64,000 bases of DNA, taken from Virgisporangium aurantiacum (GTDB lineage Bacteria > Actinomycetota > Actinomycetes > Mycobacteriales > Micromonosporaceae). The stretch covers positions 1 through 64,000 of the forward strand of contig NZ_BOPG01000081.1 of assembly GCF_016863635.1 (NCBI RefSeq), read 5' to 3'. The notes below the pieces were generated by a model. The model was not told where the DNA came from. It was given only the letters and a program-made list of their open reading frames with translations, and ran no database searches. Position numbers and translations under genes: made by a program. Of this stretch, positions 8,290-19,900 are shown in pieces (position 1 is the first letter of the stretch; every line of letters starts with the position of its first letter).

Positions 8290-9414
8290 TTACGCGACAA
8301 CTCCGCCGGACGTGCTTCCGCCGTGCTGCTGCCCGTCGAGCGGGCCGGGAGCCAGGATGATGTCATCGGGGTCCGGCTCCGGCGGCGGTGCGATCTCCAT
8401 CTTCTTCTTCATGGCCGGATCGTCGTCGATGGTCATCATTTCCTCGGTCGGCCGTTCCAGGCCCACCTGCACCTGCGACTGCGTGGTCGACTCGTCGAGC
8501 TTCTTCTGGCCCGCCGCGTCGTACGTGTAGGACGTGGACTCGGTGCTGGTCCGGATGTCGGTGCCGACCGCCTCGACGGTCGTCTTCGTACGCCCGGTGA
8601 CCTGGTCGGTCCGGTTGCCCTTGTCGTCGTAGAAGCTCGTGGTGGTGGTCGCGGTCGTCACCGAGTTGACCGTGGTGATGCTCGTGCTGGTGACCTGCTT
8701 GCCGTTGATCGTGACGGTCTTGTTCTCGCCCGACGGGCCACCCGGGTACGTCGACCAGGGCGTGGTGACCGTCTGCATCGTGCGACCGTCGGGAAGCGTC
8801 ACCGTGACGATCGTCTTGTTGCCGTCCTGCGTGACCTTCGTGTTGCTCTCCGGGTCGCCGTCGAGAACCTCGCCGGGCGGGGCCGGATTCTCCTTCTGCA
8901 GGTCCTCGAAGGTCTTGAGCTCCTTGAGGAAGTCCTTCGGGATGGTGCTGGGCGCCTGCGACTTGTCACCGAACGCGAACAGGATCGCGTTGAGGTTGGC
9001 GGCGTTCGTGGTGTCGGTCGACGCGTACACGTTCGCCACGACCTGTGCGGCCATCGCCACGTTCATGACACCCAGCGCGGTGTTGCGGAAGTACGTCGAC
9101 AACTGGTTGACGTTGTGGCGTGACAGCTGGTTCATGAACCGCGTCCACTCGAGCATGTTGTCGGTGCCGCCGAACGCGCCCTCGATGAGGCTTTCCATGG
9201 GCCTGATCAGGTCGTTGCCCATGTGCCCGAAGTTCATCTGGATCTGGTTCAGATCGGATGAATAGGCCGTCATGTCGTTGAGGTTCGCCTTGACGCCGAC
9301 ACCCTCGGTCATCACCCGCGACCCGTCTTTGGGATCGGTGAGGAAGGACCCGGTGGTGTTGGCCTCGGACGACGGGACGTATTCGCCCGTCGGCTCGCTG
9401 TCGTCGGGTGCCAT
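8290..9414 (-). CDS. T7SS-associated protein with helical head and Thr-rich, YD-repeat-like beta region
   Basis: A 374-residue protein. Residues ~35-160 form a predicted helical domain (from VKANLNDMTAYSSDLNQIQ to NAILFAFGDKS), similar in plan to ESX substrates. Residues ~195-325 are strand-forming and extremely Thr/Ser/Val-rich, with YDDKGNRTDQVTG and YDAAGQKKLDES segments resembling the YD/RHS repeat theme (Y-D-x-x-G-x...D). The C-terminus is acidic and Pro-rich. No signal peptide is visible, so export would be by T7SS. The ATG at 9414 follows a GGGGAG ribosome-binding site (9420-9425). It is first in the minus-strand pair and is transcribed divergently from the YbaB-like gene. Function unknown. 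Confidence 0.7.
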   Translation of the reverse strand: MAPDDSEPTGEYVPSSEANTTGSFLTDPKDGSRVMTEGVGVKANLNDMTAYSSDLNQIQMNFGHMGNDLIRPMESLIEGAFGGTDNMLEWTRFMNQLSRHNVNQLSTYFRNTALGVMNVAMAAQVVANVYASTDTTNAANLNAILFAFGDKSQAPSTIPKDFLKELKTFEDLQKENPAPPGEVLDGDPESNTKVTQDGNKTIVTVTLPDGRTMQTVTTPWSTYPGGPSGENKTVTINGKQVTSTSITTVNSVTTATTTTSFYDDKGNRTDQVTGRTKTTVEAVGTDIRTSTESTSYTYDAAGQKKLDESTTQSQVQVGLERPTEEMMTIDDDPAMKKKMEIAPPPEPDPDDIILAPGPLDGQQHGGSTSGGVVA

Positions 9415-9504
9415 GGCGACTCCCCGTGTGTCGAATGGCGTGGATACCGTCGATGTCGAGCTTAACCGATCTCCACCAACAGCACCTCTGCTGCACTTTT
9501 AAGT

Positions 9505-9533
9505 TTCGCTTCGTGGACTGACGTGGCTAGATT
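9505..9533 (+). promoter_or_regulatory. Candidate promoter for the YbaB-like/ESX/giant gene unit
   Basis: TTCGCT (9505-9510) and TAGATT (9528-9533) are separated by 17 bases. The -10 matches four of six consensus positions and the -35 three of six. A start site near 9540 would give a ~35-base leader before GTG 9575. The 160-base divergent gap (9415-9574) must also hold the promoter of the minus-strand pair, which I could not place. Confidence 0.4.
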
Positions 9534-9574
9534 GATGGAACGACCTGGCGAGCTGACCATCGGGGGAGGGCCAC

Positions 9575-9970
9575 GTGGATCGTCCTGACTGGTCCGTTGT
9601 GCGCAGTATGATCGGCGATCTCCAGCGTGCCCGCCAGAATCTCGGCGAGACCCAGCGGCGCATCCTCGAGATCCGCGGCACCGCGAGTTCGAAGGACCGT
9701 CTGATCAAGGTGGTCGTCGGGCCGCGCGGCCAGCTCATCGATCTCGAACTCGACCCGCGCGTGTTCCGCAACCCCGACTCGAAGACGCTCGCCGCCGCGA
9801 TCATGGAGACCGTTCGCGAGGCGGTCGAAGATTCGCAGCGCCAGAGTCGCGACCTGCGCGACGAGCTGCTGCCGAAGGACCTCCGGACGCTGGCCGAGAC
9901 CCGGGGCCCGGGCGGGCCCGACCTGCTGACGATCCAGGACTCCGAACTGGGGGACAAGAAGGATGCCTAG
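9575..9970 (+). CDS. YbaB/EbfC-family DNA-binding-like protein
   Basis: A 131-residue protein with the YbaB/EbfC plan: an N-terminal helix with polar heptads (to about residue 33), a strand pair around KDRLIKVVVGPRGQLIDLELDPRVF (residues ~35-62), and a long C-terminal helix. The V-x-V-x-x-x-G-x-L-x-x-L-x-L signature is clear. The family forms dimers, and some members bind DNA. Actinobacterial T7SS and toxin loci often carry divergent YbaB-like copies of this kind beside WXG proteins, so here it may be a chaperone-like or regulatory partner rather than a nucleoid protein. It starts at GTG 9575 after GGGGGAGGG (9562-9570), and its end overlaps the next gene by 8 bases. Confidence 0.8.
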   Translation: MDRPDWSVVRSMIGDLQRARQNLGETQRRILEIRGTASSKDRLIKVVVGPRGQLIDLELDPRVFRNPDSKTLAAAIMETVREAVEDSQRQSRDLRDELLPKDLRTLAETRGPGGPDLLTIQDSELGDKKDA

Positions 9971-10292
9971 CTATGTGCGGTTCCGCGACGTGGGCGCGGT
10001 CATCCTGGCCGGTCAGTCGCTCGACTCGTTGGGTAGCGAACTGAAGAGTTCGACCTCGAGCAAGGTCACCTATCTGCAGGGCCGCGAGGGCGCGGCCATC
10101 GGCAGCAAGGACTCGTACGGCGGGCCGTTCTGGGAGGGCACGTACGGCCACGAGGGCCGTAACACGACGCTGTACGAGAACGCCAACAAGATCGCGGGCT
10201 ACACCGCCGATCTCGGCAAAGACGTGGTGAAGGCGACGAAGACACTGTTGTGGACCGACGCGGTCCACGGCGCGGCGATGTACCCGGCCTGA
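9963..10292 (+). CDS. Small ESX-like protein
   Basis: A 109-residue protein overlapping the YbaB-like gene by 8 bases. It has two possible helical halves (residues ~12-35 and ~72-100) around a Gly/Tyr/Trp-rich middle (YGGPFWEGTYGHEGRN), where F-W-E-G resembles the W-x-G turn of WXG100 proteins. The length is right for an ESX partner, but the turn is off-centre and the helices are short, so it is at best a divergent relative. Its place between the YbaB-like gene and the WXG-headed giant gene suggests it pairs with, or aids export of, the giant protein. Function not established. Confidence 0.6.
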   Translation: MPSYVRFRDVGAVILAGQSLDSLGSELKSSTSSKVTYLQGREGAAIGSKDSYGGPFWEGTYGHEGRNTTLYENANKIAGYTADLGKDVVKATKTLLWTDAVHGAAMYPA

Positions 10293-10307
10293 TCGGGTGA
10301 CGAACCG

Positions 10308-10371
10308 CCTGCGTCCGGCGACGCGGCGTTTCCGGGCTGACCGGGAGCGCCGCGCCGTCGCTGTGCGCAGG
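10308..10371 (+). promoter_or_regulatory. Large imperfect stem-loop just upstream of the giant gene's ribosome-binding site
   Basis: Three helical blocks nest: CCTGCG (10308-10313) with CGCAGG (10366-10371), GCGAC (10318-10322) with GTCGC (10357-10361), and GCGGCG (10323-10328) with CGCCGC (10348-10353). A 3-base bulge and one internal loop interrupt the 17 paired positions. It occupies most of the 93-base gap and ends 3 bases before GGGG (10375-10378), the ribosome-binding site for ATG 10386. It could be an intercistronic terminator, an attenuator, or a structure setting translation rate. Confidence 0.5.
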
Positions 10372-10385
10372 CTCGGGGCGACCTG

Positions 10386-10910
10386 ATGGTCGGCGGCATC
10401 GGTTACGGCGGCGGGTTCGGATACACCAACGACGGCACCCAGGCGCTCGCCGACATCGGCGAGTTCTTCGCCAGCCTGGGCGAGTGGATCGCCGACGCGG
10501 CGAACTGGTTCTGGGAACTCATCGTCGGGAAGCTCCCCGAGGACAACTACGAAGACGTCTACCGGTTCGCCCAGGACTGGGGCAACTTCGCCGAACTGTT
10601 CTCCGACTACCTCGAAGACGCCGGTCCACACGGGCAGACCATCTCCGGCCAGTGGAGCGGCGACGGCACGGCCACCGCCTTCGCGAAGTACTGGTACGAC
10701 ATCAGCCAGGCCGTCGCGGAGATTGCGCAGGCCGCCGTCTTCATGCAGATCGACGTGGCCTCCTACGGCCTGCAGCTGGAGATCGGGACGTACATGTACG
10801 TCATAAATCTCGTGCTGCTGGCCATCATGCTGGTGATCGACATCATCGCGATCATCTTCTTCGGTGCCGGGTTGGCGAAGGCGTTCGCCGACTTCGCGTT
10901 CACCCGGGGC
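10386..10910 (+). other. Giant protein: WXG100/CpnT-like N-terminal head plus hydrophobic helix
   Basis: Residues ~1-135 are helical, with many Trp/Phe/Asp residues and a QWSG (W-x-G) turn at about residue 88-91, followed by the long helix GTATAFAKYWYDISQAVAEI. This is the arrangement found at the N-terminus of actinobacterial T7SS toxins of the CpnT type. Residues ~138-165 form a strongly hydrophobic segment. The head probably acts as the ESX export signal; the hydrophobic helix may be a membrane anchor or translocation element. Confidence 0.75.
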
Positions 10911-13900
10911 GCGCAGGAGGCCACCAAGCGCGGCATCATCACCGCGATCAAGGCCATCCTCCCGAAGGTCCTCGGCCGGAAGGCCACGCAGCTGGGAGCG
11001 CGGGGAGCGGCCGCGCTGCCGCGCATCACCGCGATGACGCTGCGCCGACCGGTTGCCGGCACCGTCGGCAGACGCATCGGCGGCTCGGGAATGGTCCGTG
11101 CGCTGGGCGGGCGGGGGGCGACGTTCCTGCCGGTGCTGCGCCGGGTGACGCTCAACGGAACGGTCCGCGGGCTCGGTCCGGCCCGTGCGGGCCTCCTGCG
11201 GACGCTGGGCCGCGCACCGTTCCGGGCCATCGCGCGGGTGTCGGCGCCGTTCCGCGCCGGCGGGATGGGACGCACGATCCTGGGCCGCACCGTCGCCCGG
11301 GGCACCACCCGCTGGTCGAACTACGGGTACCAGCTCGGCGAGCGGGCGCTGCAGCGGCAGGTCAACAGGGCGGTCACCGACCGGCTCGCGCAACGGCTGG
11401 CCGGGCGGGTGCTGCGGTCGCCCCAGCTGGCGGCGCGGCTGTTCGGCGAGGGCGCCACCCAGCTCGGCGGGCGGGCGGTGGTCGCGGGGACCCGCGACGT
11501 CACCGGTCGGATCGTCGCCGGCGCGGCGAACGAGGCCATGCAGGCCACCGCCGGCCAGGTGGTCAAGCGGATGGCCGGCGAGTGGGCGCGGGGCATCCCG
11601 GTGCGGGCGGCGGCCGGTTTCGTGCTCGGCAGCGGCACCAACCTGCTGGCGCAGACCTTCGCGCAGGGCGGTCCGGGCCCGTCGCGGCCGATCGACTGGA
11701 TGCAGGTCGGCACCAGCGGCGCGCACACCGCGGCGTTCCTCGGCATGATGGGCGGCCGCGGCATCGTCATGCACACGGTCACCGGTACCGTCGCCGGCAC
11801 CACGCTGGCGGTCGTCGACGGCCTGGCGCACGGCAATCTCACCTGGGCGTCGGTCGGCGACGGCGCGCTGCACGGCGCCGCGATCGGTGCGGCGTTCGGT
11901 GCGTACGGCAACACGTTCAACGGTGTGCGGGCCGAGGGTTTCCAGGCGCTCAAGTCGATGTTCGGGTCCGAGCGCGGGGTGCCCGAGGGCATCCGGTTGC
12001 CCGGCGAGGTGCGCATCATCGAGCGGGTGGGCGGGCCGAACGACGGCGCGCTGGCGGTGCGCTACGACGGCTTCCGGGGCTCGGGCGAGTTCAGCGACGC
12101 GGGCGGCTACTTCCAGTCGGGCAACCGCACCGCCAACTACGTCACCGAATCTCCGATCCGTGCCGCCGGCGAGCGGGTCGAGACGGTCCGGGGCAACCAC
12201 CACATCATCAACGTCGCCAAGGACATGGGCGGCACCCTGCTCCGCGATCCGGATCTGAACGTTCCGCGGGAGCAGGGCTTTCCCACCAGCCGGGAGGCGA
12301 GCCAGCTCGCCGGGCCGCGCGCCGGCGCCGGCACCGGCACCGGCACCGGCACCGTCGACGGCCCCGGGCGCGGCGGCACCGACATTCCGGGTCAGCGCGG
12401 CGGCACCGGCGACGTTCCGGGCCAGCGGCCGGCCAGCGACCTTCCGGGCCAGCGTCCGGCGAGTGACCTTCCGGGCCAGCGGCCGGCCAGTGAGCTTCCG
12501 CAGGCGCGGGCCGGCGCAGGCGAGGGCACCGGAGGCCGTTCCGAGGGACCGGCCCCGGGCGCGCGCAACGAGGGACCGGTTTCCGGCGCACGCAACGAGG
12601 GACCGGCCCCGGGCGCGCGTAATGACGGGCCGGCTGCCGGCGCTCGCAATGACGGGCCGGCTGCCGGCGCGCGTGGCGACGGGGCGGGTGACGGCTCCGG
12701 GCGTCCGCAGTCGCCGGAGGGCCGGTCGACGGGTGAGCGCGAGTCCAGCCAGACCGGATCGCGTGACAACGACAAGCCGGTCGAGCCGCTCGAACCGTTG
12801 GAGCGGGAAGGGCCGCCCGGCAGCGAGAACAACCCGGGCGGAGCCGGCTCGCGCGACATGGACATCGCCGAGCAGTTGCGCGCGGCCCAGAACGAGATTC
12901 CCGACTTCGCGGGCAGCGGCCGGAACCCGGCCGCCGACATGGCCGGCGTCAGCGGCCCCGAGGCGGCTCGCGTTGCCGACGTCGTGCAACGGGTCAACGG
13001 CGACTACCCGCTCGACCAGCGCACCGTGCGGCACGTGCTCAACAACCCGCGGGCGTTCGGTCAGGACGTCACCAACACGTTCGTCGAGTACTTCACCGAG
13101 CGCGGCAGCGACGGCGTGCACCGGCCGATGGACACCAGGGAGATCCAGGGCCGGGTCCAGGCGCTCAACGAGGCCGCCAGCCGTTACGTGGAACCGTTGC
13201 TGGAGAAGGCGAAGGACGCCGAAGCCCTGGTGAGCGACCTCAACCTGCCGCGGAGGATCGGGTCCGATCCGCCGCTGCAACGGTACGAGACGCAGCTCAA
13301 CCGGATCGAGTCGATCCTCAACGGGCGGGAGACCGTCGACCCGGCCGCGCGGGATGCGGCCCGCGATCTGTTCTCGCGCGCCAACTCCGAGGGGACCCGC
13401 ACGCCGATCAGCCGGCCCGAGGCGGCCCGGGTGCTCGAACGCATCGACAACTCGGTCAGCAAGGGCCCGCACTCGTTCGCCGAGACGGTCGGCAACATCC
13501 GCGACCAGATGGCGGCCGGCGAACCGGCGGCGGAGGCCGGCGCGGGGCGCCGGGGATCCGACGGACCCACCGGGTCGAGGAGCGAACCACCCGCGCTGCG
13601 CGAGGAGGGCCGCCCGGGCGAGGGCGAACGGCCGCCCGGCGGACGGGAGAACCCGGGCGAGGACGGGCCGCCGACCGGGGCCGTCGCCCGCGACCCCAAC
13701 CCGAACGGACCCGGTCCGAACGACAACGCGCCCGCCGGCGCCGCCCGGGAACCCCGCCCGGAGTCGGGCGAAACCGTTACGCGGCAACGGGACGAGCCCG
13801 GCGGGTTCCGTGACCCGGCGGAGGAGACCGGCGGCACGCCCGAGGTGGAGGCGCTGCGGAACGGCTACTCCGGCGGCGACGGTCGACCGACGGTCGAGGG

Positions 13901-16900
13901 TGACACGCTGCAGGTCGAGCGGCCCATCGAGACCGCCGAGTCGAAGCAGCGCAGCAACGACCCGCTGGCCGAACAGGCGGCGCGCGAGAACGCCGAGCTG
14001 CTCGAGTTCGAGCACAGTTGGCACGATCCCCTGTCGCCCCTTGACTCGTGGCCGTTGAAGGAGGTCACCCGGACCGGCGACGGCGGCCTGGTGCTGACGT
14101 TCAAGGACGGCCACCCGGTGCACAAGGTCGAGGTCCAGTTCCGGGCCGAAGACCTGGGCCGCCCGCACGTCAAGGGCAAGGACTTCGTCCACACCGAGGC
14201 GAACATCGAGGTGCCCGAGACGTACCTCGGCCCCGACGGCAAGACGCTGATCCCCAAGGGCGCGGTGCGCGTCGTCTACAACGAGGCGGGGCCCGGCATC
14301 CGGGAGCCGATCTCCGAACTGCCGTACCGGCTGGAGAAGTTCTGGCGCGACGGCCCCGGCGGCGAGCGTCCGCCGGGTGAGGTGCCACCGGAGCGGCCCG
14401 ACGGTCCACCGAAGCCGGACACCGGCGGCGGTGGCGGCCCGCCGCGGTCCGGCCCCGACGGTCCGGCTCCACGGCCGGGACCCGAGGGCGGCGCCGCACC
14501 GCGGACCGGCACCGAGGGACCGCGCGCGAGCGTTTCCGAGAGCGGCGGCACCGCGGGACCGCGCACGGGCGGAACCGAGGGTGGCGGCACGGCCACGCGG
14601 TCCGGGCCCGAGGGCGGCGGCGGTGCCGCGGCGCGGTCGAGCGGCGGGCCCTCGGCGGCGCTGGAGCCCGAGCGTGGCGGCGGCGGTACCGCGTTGGCGG
14701 TGCGGGAACCGGTGATGCGTGCCGGTGGCAACGTCCTCGACGCGTCACCGGGCCGGCCGATCGAGATGATGGGCGAGAACGCCCGTCCGCAGGGCAACGT
14801 GCAGGTGCTCGAGCACCACCCCGACAACGTGCTCGTGCTGCGCACGCCCGACGGCTCGATCCGGATGTTCGGTGAGTTCAACCCGGCGACGTTCGACGCC
14901 GCGCGGGTCGGTCCGCGCGAGTTCGCCATCACGTCGCGGATCATCGAGCCGTCGCAGGTGCGGTTCGCCGACGGCGACTTCGTTCAGGGCATCGCCAACG
15001 AGGCGGCGGCGAGCCGGGCCGGCCGCGTGCCGTCGGTCACCAACGTGACGCGCACCGACGCGAACACGTTCGAGGTCGAGTTCGCCGGCAGCACGAAGCC
15101 GATGCAGGTCTCCATCAAGGCCGAACTGACCGACGGCCCGCCGGGCGGGGTGCGGGTCGAGGTGGGGGACCGGTCGCTCACCGACGCCCTCACCGGCCGG
15201 ACCCCGCGGCCGATCGAGGTCTCCGTCGACACCCGGGTCAGCAGCCTCGATCCGGCGCGGGTGAAGCAGGAGGTCGTCGGCCGGGTCGGGCTCGCCTACG
15301 ACCGGATCTACCAGGAGCTCACGCCCGGCTACCGCGAGCCGGCGGCGGAGGTCGCACCGGCCCGCGAGGCGACGCCGCCCCGCGGCCGCACGGGGCTGCT
15401 CGACGCACCGGAACGCGAACTGCCCGGCACGGGCCCGGGCGAGTCGTCGACCGGTCCCCTCTTCCGGCAGATCGAGGCCGTCTTCGAGGAGATGGGCCGC
15501 GACCCGCGTGCGCCGGTCGAGTCCTACCGGCCCGACGGCCCGCGCTCCGGCACGGTCACGTTCGACAGCGGCCCGCGGCTACCGATGGCGGTGCGGGTCG
15601 CCGACCTGCCGCCGTCGATCCCCATCACGGCCCGGGTCAGCCTCGTTGCGGTGCCGGGCACCGCCGACCAGCGGTGGCTGGTCGACATCGCCGTCAACGG
15701 ATCGACCGACCCGGCCCGGGTGCCCGAGCTGATCAACGACCAGCTCGAACGCCTGGACCAGTGGATCGGCGGCATCCGCGACAGCATCGTGATCCCGCCC
15801 GGGGCGGGCAGCGGCACCGAACTGGCACCGGGCGTCGTCGGGTTCCCCGACCCGCCCCGGGTGACGTTCCCCGAACCGCCCGGCGTGACCTTCCCCGAGC
15901 CCGCGACGGTCGGGTTCCCGGATCCGCCGACGGTCACCGACCCCGAACGGGGCGAGGTGACGTTCCCGCCGCCGCCCGAGGTCACGTTCCCGCAGCCGGG
16001 TGGCCCGGGCCGGGTTCCCGGCGCCGATCCGGACGCGCCGGGTCCGGTGCCCGGAGAACCCGGAGTCGTTCCGGGGATCCCCGGCCCGGTACCGGGGGTT
16101 CCGGGCACACCGGGCGGTCCGGGAGCGCCCGGAACGCCGTTCCGGCCCGACGTTCCGCCGCCGGTGGTCGCGGTGGGTCAGGCGATCGACTCGTTCCTGC
16201 AGCAGGCCGGCACCAACGGCGGCGCGGTCCGGTCGCCGCTGGGCACGGGCAGCTGGGCGTCCCACGTGGTGCCCCGCGACGACCAGCCCACCCTGGTCCG
16301 CTTCCTCGACGGCGCGTCCGCCGAGGTCGTCCTCGAACCGGCCGACCTCGCCGACGACTCCGAGGCGCAACTGATCTTCCCCGCGCTGATCTTCGGCGCG
16401 GCCCCGTACGGTCACCCGAGCGGGCCGGTCCGGGTGCGGCTGGGCGCCCGCCTCGGCGAGCAGCCGGCGTCGCAGGTGCCGAGCCTCGTGCGGCGCAGCA
16501 TCGTCACGCAGCTCAACGAGATCCACAACTGGATCGTCACGCGGCCGGAACCCGACGAGATCATCACGCAGCCGGAGCCGGCCTACGTGCCGAACCCGGT
16601 GCCGGCCGAGATCCAGTACCCGGGCGCCGACGAGATCGAGATGCCGCGCCGGTTCGTCCACCTGCCCGGGCAGGTGCCGCCGTACCCGGTGCAGGACCGG
16701 TCCGACGCCGTCACCGGCGCGATCACCGGCTACCTGAACGAGGCCCGCAACGGCGGCGGCTACACGCCGGTCACCGACGCGATGTTCGACGCCGGCCTCG
16801 GCACCGGCCTGCGGCTGCCGAAGGCGGTCAACTGGGCGAGCGGCGCCACCACCATGTCCGTCCGGTACCCCGACGGGCTCACCGCCCCGGTGCAGATGTC

Positions 16901-19900
16901 GGTCGAGTCGTCGCTGCCGGCCGGGCAGTCGATGCTCGTGCTGCCGCCGATGAGCCGCGCCGGCGGTACCTGGACGCCGCAGGCGCCCGCGGTGATCGCG
17001 GTGTCGGGCTACGCGCCGGCCAATCCCACCGCGATGACCCGGCAGGTCACCGGCCAGATCTGGTCGGCGCTCGACCGGCTGCACCGGGAACTGCAGCCGA
17101 TGATGGCGCCGGTTCCGCAGGGCGGTCCGACCGCCTACGCCGGTCCGCTCGACCGCCGGGACTTCCGCAACCACCCGAAGGTGCCGCTGCGCATCACCCG
17201 GGAGTGGCTCGAGAAGATCCTCTTCGACGCGCAGACCGACCCGTTGCTCCGCAACCTGATCCAGACCTTCTTCACCATCCCGCTTCCCGGCGGCGGCTGG
17301 CGGTTCGTCACCGATCCGGAACTGTGGAACCTGCTCAACGGCGGGATGGTCCTCGGCTGGGACGGCTTCCTCCACCCGCGCGAGCCCGCCATCCGCGAGA
17401 ACGGCGGCGGCGCGCCACCGGCGCACTGGGAGGGCAGCGTCATCAGCGAGGGCCGGCCCGGCGGGTCGGTCGAGGAATTCACGATCGAGATCGAGGCCGA
17501 GCAGGAGAACGAGGAGACCCCACCGGAGGACGGCACCGAGCAGAAGCCGGCCGACCCGGAACCGGCGACCGACGAGCCACCCGCGACCGACCGGGAACCG
17601 GCGACCGACCGGGAACCCGAGACCGACGAGGAGAAGGCCGCGGCGGAGAAGGCCGCGGCCGAGGCCAAGGAGAAAGCCGAGGCCAAGCAGAAACAAGAGG
17701 ACGCCGAGAAGAAGCGGGTCGTCGACGCCGTCAAGGCGGGGGTCAAGAAGGTCAGCGGGCGCGACGTCAAGTCGGTCACCGTCGAGGCCGGCAGCACCCC
17801 CGGCACGTGGAGCGTGCGGGTCGTCCTCGACAACGACCGCATGTACCGGATCCGCGTCACCCAGCAGGGCGCGAAGAACGGGCAGGTCCGGGCGTTGATC
17901 CCGGAGGGCGAGGTGGGCGGAACGGCGGCCATCGTCTTCGTGCCGGGCCGGTCGGCGCTCAGCGACGAGGAACTGGCCGACGCGATGGCGCGTGCGTTCG
18001 ACCTCATCGTCAACCGCACCCTCGACCGGCAGCGGCTCGACCGTCGGATCGAGGCCGCCGGGAAGCCGCCGGCGCCGCTACCCGAGGGCGTGACGGCGAC
18101 GCCCGCGTCGGAGAAGACGCACACCTGGTTCATCAACACCACGATGGCCACGACGGCGTACCGGTCGCCGTACGCCGCCCTGATCCGGCCCACCGTGGTG
18201 ATGGAGGCCGTCCTCCGGCTCGGCGAGGCGCGGAAGAAGGCCGCCGACCCCGACCACGAGCTCACCGACGAGGAGCGGAAAGCGGCGCAGGCGGAGGCCA
18301 AGGCGGCCGAAGAGGCGCTGCTGAAGGCCGTCTCCGACGCGCTGGCGAAGCTCTCCGGGCACAGCGGCACCGACGTCGAGAGCGCGGCGCTCGAAGACGG
18401 CAAGCGTCCCGGCGAGAAGGTCATCGTCGTCCGGTACGGCAGCGGGGACCGCGTCGGCACCTACCGGTTCCAGGTCAAGCAGGGCACCGACGAGCGGGCC
18501 GACAACGCGATCATCGTGACGATGCCGGAGTACAGCCACGGCGACCACAACGGCACGATCACCGTTCCGAAGAGCTCCGACCTGCCCACCAAGGAACTGG
18601 TCGAGGCGCTGGCCCGGGCACTCAACGCCGCCATCGGCACCACGGTGGCCTTCCAGCGGTCCGGGGTCTACCGCGGCACGGTGGGCGAGCACCTCGACCG
18701 GCAGATGATCCTGATCAACCTGCGGTACCTCGCGACGGACTACGCCGCCGCCAAGGGGCAGGTTCCCCTCGCCGACATCGGCAGCATCGAGGATCTCCTC
18801 GGTGCGCTCGGCGTCTTCTGGATCGGTGACCTGGCCACGAAGCAGATGAAGCCGGTGGCGGTGCCCGCGCTGATCGAGCGGCTCGGCGCGGCCGACCGGA
18901 AGATCCTGGCCGACCTGCTGCCGGGGCTGGCACCCACCGACCCGTTGAAGCTGGCCGAGTTCCTGCGCGACGGCGTCGAGTTCTACACCAGCGGCGACCT
19001 GGCCCGCACCCGCGTGACCGTCCGGCCCGACCCGAAGAACCCGGGCCGGGTGCTCTTCTACGGCCCCGACGGAAAGCCCCTGGACACCCGCAAGCTCGAC
19101 CACCTGGGCATCGGCAAGTTCGTGGCGCTGCCGGACGGTTCGCTCCACGTCAGCTACGGCGACCACCCGATCGCCAAGGTCGGCAGCCGGCTGGAGAACC
19201 ACTTCTCGATGGCGCGGGGCGGGCCGGTCCTGGGCGCCGGGTACATCGGCGTGCACAACGGCCGCCTGGTGTACCTCGACGACCGCAGCCCGTACCCGGC
19301 CAAGGACCAGCAACTCAGGCGCCTGCTCGAACTGCTGGGCAGTCGCGGGGTCGACTACCCGTTCGGCATCAGCACGACCGTTCCGGACGGCGCCGACACC
19401 GAGGTCCGGCCGGTGACGATGGCCGAGACGAACCGGGTGAACCGGGCCGTCGCGGGTGCCCTCGACGACCTCGGTGCCGTGCTCGAGGCCAAGCAACACC
19501 CGCTGGTCCTCGGCGTCCGGCACGACGGCGGCGCGAGGATCCTCGTGCGGCTACCGGGCACCGACGAGCAGCCGGTCAACGAACAGCCGATCAACGTCGT
19601 GCGGATGCTCCCCGAGCTGCTGAACCGCGCCGACCTCACCGAGCCGCAACTCCGCGACCTGGCCCGCGGGTTGGTCCTGGAGCGGCTCGACCGGATCATC
19701 GTCGACACGGCCCAGCACGACCCGGGGATGCTGGCCGAGCGGCGCGCCGCCAACACCCCGGACAGCATCCGGGCGAACATCGCCGCCGCCGTGCGAAAGG
19801 CGATCGACGAGGGCCCCGAGGGCGAGTGGACCGTCACCAACGGCCTGTTCGGCACCGTCGTGACGTTCGGCCGCGACCACCAGGTGCTGATCGCACCGGC

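Noticed and set aside
9801..14192. A 1,463-codon minus-strand open frame across the start of the giant gene
   Set aside because: It would cover the YbaB-like and ESX-like genes and the WXG head; its translation is Arg/Gly low-complexity.
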